Translations under genes and position numbers: made by a program
Part shown: piece after piece, positions 28,820 to 37,113 of the stretch
Numbering within the stretch: the first letter of the stretch is position 1
Layout: each line of letters starts with the position of its first letter
Notes under the pieces: generated by a model
The model's database searches: none
Told to the model about the DNA's origin: nothing
What the model saw: only the letters and a program-made list of their open reading frames with translations
DNA from: Deltaproteobacteria bacterium
GTDB lineage: Bacteria; Myxococcota_A; UBA9160; UBA4427
NCBI GenBank assembly: GCA_029261855.1
Contig: JAJDAN010000011.1
Location: 204,646-268,645, forward strand
Direction: 5' to 3'
Length of the DNA: 64,000 nucleotides

Positions 28820-30003
28820 CCACGTTTCACTTCGAGGCGAGGAATCCGGAAGGGAGTGTCGTGCGCGGAATCGAGACCGCGATGGACGAGCAGGATCTCG
28901 ATCTCATGCTCGAGAAGCGCGGACTGCTCCTCGTCACGGCGAAGGAGAACCGCGAGCGGTCCCGTGGCCGCGCGACGGCGCGCACCATGGTCGACTTCTG
29001 CCACCACCTCGCCACGATCCTGGCCGCCGGCATCCCGCTGCTCGATGGACTGCGCGACCTGCAAGAAGAGGGGCGGAGTCCGATCGCCAAGGAACTCGAG
29101 GATGTCGTGAGCCGCGTCGCCTCGGGTCGCTCTCTCTCGAGCGCGATGGAGAGCCACCCGACGCTCTTTCCGGTCATGGTGCGCTCGCTCGTGGATGCCG
29201 GAGAGGAGACCGGATCTCTCGACGTCGTGTTGAGCGATCTCGCCAGCTATCTCGAGTGGCGCGACGACCTGCGTCGCCAGCTCAAGAGCGCGGCCATCTA
29301 CCCGTGCATCGTCGTGACGGGCCTGGTGGGGCTCGTGTTGCTGATCCTACTCGTGGTGCTGCCGAAGTTCCTGGCCATCTTCGTCGAGCTCAGGGTGACG
29401 CTGCCGCTGCCCACGCGGGCACTTCTCGCGCTGCACGGCTTCGTCAGCGCCTGGGGTCTGCACCTGCTGGCCGTCTCGGCCGCGCTGGCGATCCTGGGTT
29501 TCCTCTGGGTGCGCACGGAGGCCGGACGCCGTGTCGCCGACTCCGTGCTGCTCCACGTGCCGGTGCTCGGGAAGACGGTCTTGATGGTCGAGATGTCGCG
29601 TCTCTGCCACAACCTCGGCCTCCTCTACGCCTCGGGCGTACCGATCACGCGATGCCTCGAGTTGGTGGAGAAGATCGTCCAGAACCGGGTGCTGCGAGAG
29701 ATCGTGACCGAGGCTCGCGATCTGATCGCGCGGGGCGAGACGCTGACTGGCGCGCTCGGCCGCGGCCAGGTGATGCCGTCGATGGTGATGCGCATGGTCT
29801 CGCTCGGAGAGCGCTCTGGGCGGCTCGACGAATCTCTCGACCATGTCGCGCGCTACTACGACCGCGAAATCCCCTACGGCATCGACCGCGCGCTTGCGCT
29901 GATCAACACCGGTGTGGTGATCGCACTGGGAGCCACGTTGGGGACGGTGGCACTCGCGATCTTCGTTCCCATGTACGAGATGATGGGGAACCTGAATGGC
30001 TGA
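28816..30003 (+). CDS. GspF/PilC-type inner-membrane platform protein
   Basis: The 395-residue protein has two T2SSF domains (about 55-175 and 255-380) with the usual hydrophobic helices after each (about 160-190, 210-235, 365-390). Typical motifs are FCHHLATILAAGIPLLDGLRDL and MSRLCHNLGLLYASGVPITRCLELV. It is the cytoplasmic-membrane platform on which the ATPase acts to polymerise pseudopilins. The GTG start at 28816 overlaps the ATPase stop (GTGA), giving normal family length. Confidence 0.95.
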   Translation: MTTFHFEARNPEGSVVRGIETAMDEQDLDLMLEKRGLLLVTAKENRERSRGRATARTMVDFCHHLATILAAGIPLLDGLRDLQEEGRSPIAKELEDVVSRVASGRSLSSAMESHPTLFPVMVRSLVDAGEETGSLDVVLSDLASYLEWRDDLRRQLKSAAIYPCIVVTGLVGLVLLILLVVLPKFLAIFVELRVTLPLPTRALLALHGFVSAWGLHLLAVSAALAILGFLWVRTEAGRRVADSVLLHVPVLGKTVLMVEMSRLCHNLGLLYASGVPITRCLELVEKIVQNRVLREIVTEARDLIARGETLTGALGRGQVMPSMVMRMVSLGERSGRLDESLDHVARYYDREIPYGIDRALALINTGVVIALGATLGTVALAIFVPMYEMMGNLNG

Positions 30004-30793
30004 GGGGGCAGAGCGAAGCTCGCAGCGACGCGGTGGTGGTGGCTTCTCGCTGATCGAGGTGATCGTAGTCATCGCGATCGTCTCGCTCATGATCGGCGCG
30101 ATCGCGCCGCTGACGCTTCAGCAGCTGACGCAGAAGCGCATGGAGAGCACGCGCGCGCAGCTGAAGAAGCTCGTCACGGCGATGGCTGGAAGGCCCGAGT
30201 CAGGCGACTTCGGCTATGTGGGAGACATGGGCTCGCTGCCGCCGACACTCGCGGATGTCAACAGTGCCGCCGGCAAACCTCCCTACGTGATCGACCCCGG
30301 TGATCGCGTTGGATACGGGTACGCCGGCCCGTACGCGTACGACGTTCCGCTGGCGCCCGGCGGACAGTTCGTCGACGCCTGGAACGTCCCCCTGCGCTAC
30401 GTGGGCGGGGCCGCCCAGCTCACCAGTGCCGGGCCGGATCGGGCCTTCGGCAGCGCAGACGATCTGGTCTATCCCGCGAGCCTGGCGCCGGTGTCGGGGA
30501 ACCTGATCGTGCGGATGTTGGGCGTGCCCACGAGCGGCGATCCGGCTGCAGCCCTCGCCGCCAGTGAGGCTCGCGTGTGGGTCTCGTGGTCGCAGAATGG
30601 CACGCGACAGGAGACGCAGCTGACTCCACCGGTCGGGGGTACCGGCCCCTGGTTCCTGAACGGTCTCCACACGGGTCATCACGGCGTGCGTGCCCAAGGG
30701 GCCGGCAGCTACCTGGGAGCGAGCCCCGTTCGCGACGTGGTCCGCGTCGGGCGCGGTACGACGCTGCTCACGCTGACCCTGGTGCAGCCATGA
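29996..30793 (+). CDS. Type II secretion/MSHA-like prepilin (pseudopilin), long form
   Basis: The 265-residue protein has a 16-residue basic leader and the prepilin peptidase site GGGG|FSLIEVIVVIAIVSLMIGAIAPL, with Glu5 of the mature protein. The long C-terminal globular domain has an Asp-rich loop (GPDRAFGSADDLV) like the calcium-binding loop of GspG. It starts eight bases inside the gspF gene end. At 265 residues it is longer than a typical major pseudopilin (about 140), so it may be a minor or tip pilin. No prepilin peptidase gene is in the window. Confidence 0.85.
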   Translation: MAEGAERSSQRRGGGGFSLIEVIVVIAIVSLMIGAIAPLTLQQLTQKRMESTRAQLKKLVTAMAGRPESGDFGYVGDMGSLPPTLADVNSAAGKPPYVIDPGDRVGYGYAGPYAYDVPLAPGGQFVDAWNVPLRYVGGAAQLTSAGPDRAFGSADDLVYPASLAPVSGNLIVRMLGVPTSGDPAAALAASEARVWVSWSQNGTRQETQLTPPVGGTGPWFLNGLHTGHHGVRAQGAGSYLGASPVRDVVRVGRGTTLLTLTLVQP

Positions 30794-32409
30794 TGCAAAG
30801 GACGCATCTCAGCATCGACGTGTGTGACGAGACCCTCTACTGGGTTCGCTCGAAGCGAAGCGCACAGGGGGTCAAGCTGGTCGCCTGGGGGAGCCTCTCC
30901 GGCTGGGCGGAATCTCTCGAGGAGAAGTCCCTCGGGCAACGCGTCGGCCCGCACTTCTCGCGCACCGAGTCGGCGCGCGTCGCGTTGGACGCGCCGGCCG
31001 TCGTCCTACAGCGCGAGAACCTCCCGGTGATGACGACGGTCGATGCGGCGAGGATCGCCGAGCGGCGTGCCGGGAACATGCTCGCCTCGGGCGACGAGCA
31101 GGCGCGCTTTGCCTGGCTGCATCGAGGGGGCGGTCGTGCGTCTCCGCTCTGGCTCTGTGCAGCGCCGATGGCCCGGGCGAACGAAGCCCATGAATTGTGG
31201 TCTCGTCGTGGTGTCGACGTGAAGCTCCTGGCCAGCCGACAGCTCGCGCTCGGAAACCTGGTGCAGCTGCTGCCCGAGACCGAGGAGACCGAGGAGCCCG
31301 AGCTGACCGCGTTCCTCGACCTCGACGTCGGACGCGCAACCTGTGTGTTGTCCGACCGGGAAGGTTGGGTCTTCGGTCGTGAGTTTCCCCTGCACGACCT
31401 GAGTGAGATTGACGCGCCGGAACCCGATGAAGAAGGGCACGCGCTGGACGGACGTCTCGAGGCCGCGAGCTCGCCGGGATTCGAACCCGCCCCTGCGCCT
31501 GCGGTGGAGATGCTCGACGTGTCGGCCATGCGCCTGGCCACCGAGTTGAGAAGGACGTTCCGCTACGTGGATGGTGAGCTCGCGCTCGGCAGGGTGACGC
31601 GAATCTGCGCTTCTGGCTCGTCCTCGCGAATCGCGGAGCTCTGCGTTTTGCTCTCGGATCGGCTCGACCTGCCGGCAACCCTGCTCAGCCAGGCGATTCC
31701 CGAAGGCCCGGTCCATGGCCTCCCCGACGCGGCTGCGGTCGCCCTCGGTCTGGCGCTCTGGCCGAGCGACACGGGTGGGAACCTGCTGCCGCCGCCGGTG
31801 ATCGCCGAGCGCGAGCGGAACGGGGCGCGCAGCAGCCTGCTCTTCGCCCTTGGCTCCGTGCTCGCAGTCCTGGCGCTGGGCGCTGCGGGCCTGACGCTGC
31901 AGGGCTCGAACCTTCGGGCGCGCGTCGAAGCGGCCGAGGCCCGGCTGGAAGCCACGCACGCGGATCACGCGCTCATGACGGAGCAAGCGCAGACCCGCCT
32001 GCGAGCGGGTGAGATCGAGCAGGCGGTCGCGCGCATCGACCACCCCCTTCCCTCGTTTTCGGGCCTGTTGACCCTGCTCTCGCGCGCGACGCCCGCGGCC
32101 GTACACGTCGAACGCTTGCGCGCCGCGCGCTCGCTCGAAGGTTGGACCCTGCTGTTGGAGGTGGAGGCGAGCGAGGAGAGCGTCGTCGAGGCTGCGCGCG
32201 CCGTGTCCGACCTCGCGCACGCGCTGAAGGGCGCGCCTCTGCTGAAGCTCGACCGCGTCGTCCAGGACGACGGCGCACGAATGATCACCGGCCCGGACGT
32301 GCGGCCGCGTGTTCGCTTCCGCTTCGACGGACGGCTGGCGCCGCTGGCCGTGAGTCTCGACGAGGGTGCGCGATCCCACTCGAGCGAGGCCGGGGACGAG
32401 CATGGTTGA
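30790..32409 (+). CDS. PilM/GspL-like actin-fold assembly protein fused to PilN-like region
   Basis: The 539-residue protein begins MMQRTHLSIDVCDETLYWV. Its cytoplasmic part (about 1-345) has an actin-like/GspL flavour (FLDLDVGRATCVLSDREGWVFGREF). A single transmembrane helix at about 355-377 is followed by a coiled stretch (AAEARLEATHADHALMTEQAQ) and a periplasmic ferredoxin-like PilN/GspL region. Such proteins link the cytoplasmic ATPase to the periplasmic alignment complex. The ATG overlaps the pilin TGA (ATGA). Sequence identity to characterised members looks low; the call rests on architecture and operon position. Confidence 0.75.
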   Translation: MMQRTHLSIDVCDETLYWVRSKRSAQGVKLVAWGSLSGWAESLEEKSLGQRVGPHFSRTESARVALDAPAVVLQRENLPVMTTVDAARIAERRAGNMLASGDEQARFAWLHRGGGRASPLWLCAAPMARANEAHELWSRRGVDVKLLASRQLALGNLVQLLPETEETEEPELTAFLDLDVGRATCVLSDREGWVFGREFPLHDLSEIDAPEPDEEGHALDGRLEAASSPGFEPAPAPAVEMLDVSAMRLATELRRTFRYVDGELALGRVTRICASGSSSRIAELCVLLSDRLDLPATLLSQAIPEGPVHGLPDAAAVALGLALWPSDTGGNLLPPPVIAERERNGARSSLLFALGSVLAVLALGAAGLTLQGSNLRARVEAAEARLEATHADHALMTEQAQTRLRAGEIEQAVARIDHPLPSFSGLLTLLSRATPAAVHVERLRAARSLEGWTLLLEVEASEESVVEAARAVSDLAHALKGAPLLKLDRVVQDDGARMITGPDVRPRVRFRFDGRLAPLAVSLDEGARSHSSEAGDEHG

Positions 32410-33010
32410 ACGATCGGTCTACTTGCAGGGTGCGAACCTGGGCATCCTAGCTGCCATCGTCGTGGTGCTGTGTGTCGGTGTCTTTGCCATGGTGGAGCCT
32501 GTCGGCACGCGGCTCGATCGCCTCCGTGCGGAGCTCGACGATACGGCCGAGCAGCTGGGGACACGGCGAGCGGAGCGCGCTCGCTTCCAGCCCGTCTCTA
32601 CCGAGGAGCGTGAACGCTGGCGCGCCAAATGGCTCGCCCTTTCCGAGCGGCTGAGAGCGGTGCGCGGCGATGCCGAACTCTTGACCCTGGTCGCCGAGGG
32701 TCTCCAGGCAAAGAGCGTACGCGGGCTCCACGTCTCGCGGCAACAGCGGGAGTCGCTGGACGCACTCGAGAGCGAGACCAGCGATCTGCTGGTGATGCCG
32801 CTCGAAGGCGGAGAGCCGCTGCTGGCTCGACAGAAGCCGGTGCGCGCGACCCTGACCGCGAGCTGGGAAGATGCCCGCCGCATCATCGAGCGACTCGAGT
32901 CCCGCGCGCTTCCGGCCCGGCTCGATTCGGTCGAGCTCAAGCGCGATTTTCCGGACGTCTCGATGCAGCTCGACCTCGTGTACTTCGTGCGCGCGGAGGT
33001 CGAGGAATGA
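32402..33010 (+). CDS. PilO/GspM-like inner-membrane assembly protein
   Basis: The 202-residue protein is a bitopic membrane protein: a transmembrane helix at about 14-33, a coiled coil (about 35-75, RLDRLRAELDDTAEQLGTRRAE) and a C-terminal alpha/beta domain (VRATLTASWEDARRIIERLE, MQLDLVYFVRAEVEE). This is the PilO/GspM plan. It overlaps the PilM-like gene by eight bases and the next gene by four. It probably forms the periplasmic alignment subcomplex with the PilM/PilN-like protein. Confidence 0.7.
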   Translation: MVERSVYLQGANLGILAAIVVVLCVGVFAMVEPVGTRLDRLRAELDDTAEQLGTRRAERARFQPVSTEERERWRAKWLALSERLRAVRGDAELLTLVAEGLQAKSVRGLHVSRQQRESLDALESETSDLLVMPLEGGEPLLARQKPVRATLTASWEDARRIIERLESRALPARLDSVELKRDFPDVSMQLDLVYFVRAEVEE

Positions 33011-33549
33011 CCAGGAAACCCGTCGTCTTTCTGCTCGTCGCCGCGGCTCTGGCTGTGCTGCTCCAGAACGTCATCTTCTTTCGCAGCGCGGAATCGCCAC
33101 CGGACGAGACGATCGATCTCGACGGAGGCGAGCCGGACGACGACCGCGTGGAAACGATTGCGCCTCTCGACGCCGCCTATGTGTCGGATTTCCTCTTGCA
33201 CCTGCCGGGCACGCAGCGAGCGCGCAGCCCCTTCCTGACCCTCCTCGAGGCGGAGAGCCTCCGGCCTCGATCCGCGGATCGAACGCACGCGGTGGGAGGG
33301 GGCCGGGCCCCGAGACTCGACGGAATCCTTTGGAGCCCGCACCACAGGGTGGCCTGGATCGACGGTCGGCCGCGGAGCGAGGGGGACGTGGTGCGCGGCC
33401 AGCGCGTCGAGCACATCGCGCCGCGCGCCGTGACCCTGCGCGCCGGCGAGTCGCAGATGCACTTGTTGCTCCGGACGGCGCCAGCGCGCGTCGGCCGGTC
33501 ACCGCAGAGCGCCCAACCCAGGCCAGAGGTAGAACAGCATGACGAATGA
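33007..33549 (+). CDS. GspC/PilP-like periplasmic connector protein
   Basis: The 180-residue protein has an N-terminal anchor helix (about 5-22) and an acidic linker (DLDGGEPDDDRVE). Its C-terminal homology-region domain reads APRLDGILWSPHHRVAWIDGRPRSEGDVVRGQRVEHIAPRAVTLRAG, the beta-barrel pattern of GspC/PilP that contacts the secretin. Its position directly before the secretin gene agrees. It overlaps the secretin gene by 11 bases. Confidence 0.72.
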   Translation: MTRKPVVFLLVAAALAVLLQNVIFFRSAESPPDETIDLDGGEPDDDRVETIAPLDAAYVSDFLLHLPGTQRARSPFLTLLEAESLRPRSADRTHAVGGGRAPRLDGILWSPHHRVAWIDGRPRSEGDVVRGQRVEHIAPRAVTLRAGESQMHLLLRTAPARVGRSPQSAQPRPEVEQHDE

Positions 33550-35284
33550 GACCAGGCGCCCCACCGGATCCGGGTACATCGGTCGGATCGCGTCATCCGG
33601 GTTGTGGGTCCTCGTCCTGCTCGGGCTCGGCGCTTGCACGTCGCCGCCCGCGCCGGCGCCGGCCGCGCCGCTCGAGGCGTTGGCGTTGCCGCCTCTCGAT
33701 CTCGAGCCTCTCTCGGTGAGCGGACCGGACGCCTCACCGCGTCCGGCTGCCGTGCGCCTGCTCGAGGCCACGCGTGTATCCGTGAGCGTCCAGGACGCGG
33801 ATCTTCCGAGCGTCCTCCTCGGGCTTGGACGGGAAAGCCCGCTCAACGTCGTGGTGGATCGCGGCGTGGTGGGTCGCCTGACGATGGATCTTCGCGACGT
33901 GAGCCTGCTCGACGTCCTCGACTACATCGTGAGCGGGCGGGACTATCGATATTCGCTCGAGGGCGGCGTGCTGCGCATCTCGCCGATCGGCCGCGAGACG
34001 CGCATCTACCGCGTCGAGTATCCCAACTACGTTCGTCAGGGCTCTTCAGATCTCGCCCTCGCCGGCTTCATCGGCGCCGTGCCGGCCGTCGGCGAGGGAG
34101 GGGCCAGTGGCGATCAGGATTCCAGCCTGGCGCGCGTCACCACCACCCACCACTCCGACTTCTGGAGGGAGATCGAGCTGGCTGTTCGCACGATCGTGTT
34201 CGGATCGGCGGAAGCGACGACGGATGAGGAGGACGAGACACAGCAGGATGGGCTCGACGGCCGCGACCAGCTGAAGCGGCGGGTCTTCGTGTCACGACAG
34301 TCGGCGATCGTGTCGGCGACCGCCGAACCCGCCGTGCTCGAAGCGGTCGAGCGCTATCTCGAGGCGGTCGCCGAGAGCCTCGAGTACCAGGTCTTGATCG
34401 ATGCTCAATTCGTCGAGATCACGCTCGGCGACGGTCTGGAGTTCGGCATCGACTACGAGATAGCTGCGCAGCACGCGGGAGTCTTCGCGCGGCTGATTAC
34501 GCCCGGTATGGCCGCCGCGACGCTGGTTCAGACCCTGGCTCCCACCCTCAACGAGGGCGGTATCCAGTTCGGATACGCAACCGACGATTTCGGGATGATC
34601 CTGCGGGCGCTCGCGACCCAGACCGACGTCCGCGTCGTGTCGACACCGCGGATCACCACCCTCAACAACCACAAGGCACTGATCAAGGTGGTGCGCAACG
34701 AGGTGTTCTTCATCGGCGAGGTCGATACCGTGGCCACGGATCAGACCGTGCTGCAGAACACGCAGTTCAGGCCGCAGGTGGTCCCTGTCGGCGTCACCCT
34801 CGACGTCACGCCCCACGTCTCCAGCCGTTCCGAGATCACGCTCCACATCCGTCCCAGCGTCTCCGAGATCGTCGACGTCGTATTTCAGCCAACGACGAAC
34901 CCGGACCTGCCGCAGAACGGAAGCCTACCCGTCGTGGACCTGCGCGAATCGGACTCGGTCGTCCGCGTCGCCGACGGCACCACGATCGCGATTGGCGGCC
35001 TGGTGAGGACGCGAAAGATCGAAAAGGAGCGGAGCGTTCCGTTCTTCGGCGCGATTCCGGGGCTCGGCCTGCTCTTCAAGCGAGTCGACTCGCAGGAGGT
35101 GCGAACCGAGCTCGTGATCTTCCTGACTCCGCACATTCTGGATCCGCCGCGCATCGAGCAGGTGACTGCGACGCTCGGCCGGGAGCTCGGCGTCATCGAC
35201 GAGCTGCGAGGCGAACGAACCATGTGGCCCTGGTGGCGCCGGCCCTTCCTCGAATCCTACGAAGATCTGGGGTCGATGCGATGA
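33539..35284 (+). CDS. Secretin, MshL/PilQ/GspD family, outer-membrane lipoprotein
   Basis: The 581-residue protein has a lipoprotein signal with lipobox LGAC, Cys33. An STN domain follows (about 75-150: VSVQDADLPSVLLGLGRESPLNVVVDRGV). The C-terminal secretin domain (about 280-545) contains VRVVSTPRITTLNNHKALIKV, VGVTLDVTPHVSS, VADGTTIAIGGLVRTRKIEKERSVPFFGAIPGLGLLFK and TELVIFLTPHIL. It forms the gated outer-membrane ring. The domain set (STN, one short N-domain, secretin) is closest to MshL of the MSHA pilus. The lipid anchor suggests self-piloting. Confidence 0.93.
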   Translation: MTNETRRPTGSGYIGRIASSGLWVLVLLGLGACTSPPAPAPAAPLEALALPPLDLEPLSVSGPDASPRPAAVRLLEATRVSVSVQDADLPSVLLGLGRESPLNVVVDRGVVGRLTMDLRDVSLLDVLDYIVSGRDYRYSLEGGVLRISPIGRETRIYRVEYPNYVRQGSSDLALAGFIGAVPAVGEGGASGDQDSSLARVTTTHHSDFWREIELAVRTIVFGSAEATTDEEDETQQDGLDGRDQLKRRVFVSRQSAIVSATAEPAVLEAVERYLEAVAESLEYQVLIDAQFVEITLGDGLEFGIDYEIAAQHAGVFARLITPGMAAATLVQTLAPTLNEGGIQFGYATDDFGMILRALATQTDVRVVSTPRITTLNNHKALIKVVRNEVFFIGEVDTVATDQTVLQNTQFRPQVVPVGVTLDVTPHVSSRSEITLHIRPSVSEIVDVVFQPTTNPDLPQNGSLPVVDLRESDSVVRVADGTTIAIGGLVRTRKIEKERSVPFFGAIPGLGLLFKRVDSQEVRTELVIFLTPHILDPPRIEQVTATLGRELGVIDELRGERTMWPWWRRPFLESYEDLGSMR

Positions 35285-36021
35285 GGCGCTGGCTGATGAT
35301 CCCGCTGCTTTCCCTGGTGGGCTTCGTACCGAGCTCCGCCTCGAACGCGGAAGATGCCGCCCGGTTGGCGGGGCTCGCGGGCTACCAGATGAGCGCGCGT
35401 GCATTCCAGCGCGCGCTTGGCGCGGATCGCCGCGACGACCTGGACGCTGCGCGGCGCGACTACCTGGAGGCGCTGGCGGGCGACCCGCTCTTCGTCGAGG
35501 CGATGGTGAACCTGGCGAGGGTGGAACTCCGCAGTGGCAACCCGGAGGCGGCACGGGACTGGATCGACCGCGCGCTCGTCTCGCAGCCCACCTATCCGGC
35601 AGCCCATGCCCTGGCGGGCGTTCTCTCGCTGCGCGCGGGGGCGCTGGCCCGCGCGACCGACGAGCTTCGTTCCGCGCGGGCACTGGCGCCGCGCGATCCG
35701 CGGGTCCTCACGAATCTCGGCGGCGTATTGCTCCAACGCGGGCAGCTCGCCGAGGCGCGCGAGGTTCTCGGCGAGGCGCTGCGTCTCGACCCCACGACTG
35801 CCGAGGCAACGCTGAATCTCGCGCTGACCGAGGACCGGGCCGGCGACACGGGTCGGGCCGCCTATCACTACCGAAGCTTTCTCGCACTCGCCCCGCGCGA
35901 CATCCCGTCGCGCGCGAGCGTGCGCGAGAGGCTCGACACGATTGCCGCCACGGCGGCCGTCCAGCCGCCTCGCGATGTGGCCGCTGGTTCGCTTTTGCAA
36001 TCTCCCGCAGGGAGACAATGA
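35281..36021 (+). CDS. Exported TPR protein of the secretion operon
   Basis: The 246-residue protein has a signal peptide (MRRWLMIPLLSLVGFVPSSASNA) and about five tetratricopeptide repeats between residues 40 and 215 (for example FVEAMVNLARVELRSGNPEAARDWIDRAL and RVLTNLGGVLLQRGQLAEAREVLGEALRLDP). MSHA loci often carry a TPR protein (MshN) at this position; the analogy is by context. TPRs act in protein-protein contact. The start overlaps the secretin TGA (ATGA). Confidence 0.82.
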   Translation: MRRWLMIPLLSLVGFVPSSASNAEDAARLAGLAGYQMSARAFQRALGADRRDDLDAARRDYLEALAGDPLFVEAMVNLARVELRSGNPEAARDWIDRALVSQPTYPAAHALAGVLSLRAGALARATDELRSARALAPRDPRVLTNLGGVLLQRGQLAEAREVLGEALRLDPTTAEATLNLALTEDRAGDTGRAAYHYRSFLALAPRDIPSRASVRERLDTIAATAAVQPPRDVAAGSLLQSPAGRQ

Positions 36022-36035
36022 GGAGGAAGAAAGTC

Positions 36036-36731
36036 ATGGTTCAAGCACAGCAACGCCGGAAGAGCTCCGGCTTCACCCTGGTCGAGATCCTGGTGGCAGT
36101 GGCGATCCTCGCACTGTTGTCGGCGGCGCTCACGCCGATGGTGATCAAGTACGTCAACGATGGCCGGCGCACGCGAGCGCTGTCGGACTCGCAGGCGCTC
36201 GGCCAGGCGATCCTTGCGTTCAACCTCGACGTGGGCCGCTGGCCCGTGAACGGCGATGCGAACCCCAACGACGCCGGTGAGATCTCGCGCCTGGTGGGTC
36301 TGCCCGCCGCTGAGGTGACGGCGGCCAACATCCCGAACGGAACCGGCGCAACCGGTGCGGGCAACTGGAACGGCGGCGGCAGCGGCGGAACAGCGGGCGC
36401 ACTCGAGGATCATCTGATCCTCAACCGGACGACCGCGGTAAACCCGCTTTACACTGCCAGTCCGACGGCGCCGGAGCCCGCGGGATGGAACGGTCCGTAC
36501 CTGAAGCAGATTCCGCTCGATCCGTGGGGCCGGCCCTACGTCTGCAACGTCCGCTACCTGGATGCGGCGGCCGTGAACGGCGTGACGGCAGTCGAGGAGG
36601 ATCGGCACGCGGTCTCCTGCCTCTCGGCGGGAGCGGACGGCACCTTCAATACCAGCTTCGACGACGCGACGCTGCTGACGACACCGGGCGGCGACGACGT
36701 CGGCTGGCTGATTCAGGGGGGACGTTCGTAG
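36036..36731 (+). CDS. GspG-like prepilin (pseudopilin)
   Basis: ATG 36036 gives 231 residues and has an AGGAGG nine bases upstream; an in-frame ATG at 36018 overlaps the TPR stop. The prepilin site is KSSG|FTLVEILVAVAILALLSAALTPMVIKYV with Glu5. The globular part is GspG-like: a GPYLKQIPLDPWGRPYVCNVRYL segment (the conserved PxDPWGxPY loop) and AGADGTFNTSFDDATL, a likely calcium loop. It is the best candidate for the major pseudopilin. It is the last gene of the operon, with a strong hairpin just after. Confidence 0.9.
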   Translation: MVQAQQRRKSSGFTLVEILVAVAILALLSAALTPMVIKYVNDGRRTRALSDSQALGQAILAFNLDVGRWPVNGDANPNDAGEISRLVGLPAAEVTAANIPNGTGATGAGNWNGGGSGGTAGALEDHLILNRTTAVNPLYTASPTAPEPAGWNGPYLKQIPLDPWGRPYVCNVRYLDAAAVNGVTAVEEDRHAVSCLSAGADGTFNTSFDDATLLTTPGGDDVGWLIQGGRS

Positions 36732-36752
36732 ACCCGAGTCTCGCTTGGTCAC

Positions 36753-36783
36753 GTCCGGCCGGCGGACGGCCCGCCGGCCGGAC
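36753..36783 (+). terminator. Strong hairpin after the secretion operon
   Basis: A perfect 13-bp stem, gtccggccggcgg (36753-36765) and ccgccggccggac (36771-36783), has a 5-nt loop. It starts 21 bp after the pseudopilin stop. There is no T-run, so Rho-independent action is not certain; it could also stabilise the operon mRNA 3' end. Confidence 0.65.
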
Positions 36784-37113
36784 CGGGGCGAGGTCCGCGA
36801 TCGAGCCCACTACGCGCCGAGTCTGGTCGCTCGCGCCATCGCGGCCCAGGCTCGGCGCCATGCCTCTGAGACAAGGACCCGGTTCCCTCCTATGCTGGAC
36901 CATCGTGGCTACCACGGTTATCTCAAACGTCAGATATGGTCAGATCGGGGAATTCTTCCCTAGCCGGCGCGCCGGGGGGCCGGATGTCTGCGGCGGGCGC
37001 TCAAGGCGCAGGAGCGGTCGTATCTTCCTCGCAGCGGCCGAGCCCGCCCCGAGGAGGCTCCTTCGGCCATGTGCGCCCGTGGCTTGCCCTCGCGTCTGCC
37101 CGGATTCTTGTAA
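36784..37113. other. Non-coding region before the sigma-54 activator gene
   Basis: No gene was recognised. Several short GC palindromes occur (for example ccggcgcgccgg near 36962). The GTG start of the activator is not preceded by a strong Shine-Dalgarno. No promoter was recognised. Confidence 0.35.

Noticed and set aside
31475-31489. T-loop-like sequence (cgggattcgaacccg) suggesting a minus-strand tRNA
   Set aside because: It lies inside the PilM-like coding frame and no acceptor, D or anticodon arms can be built around it.
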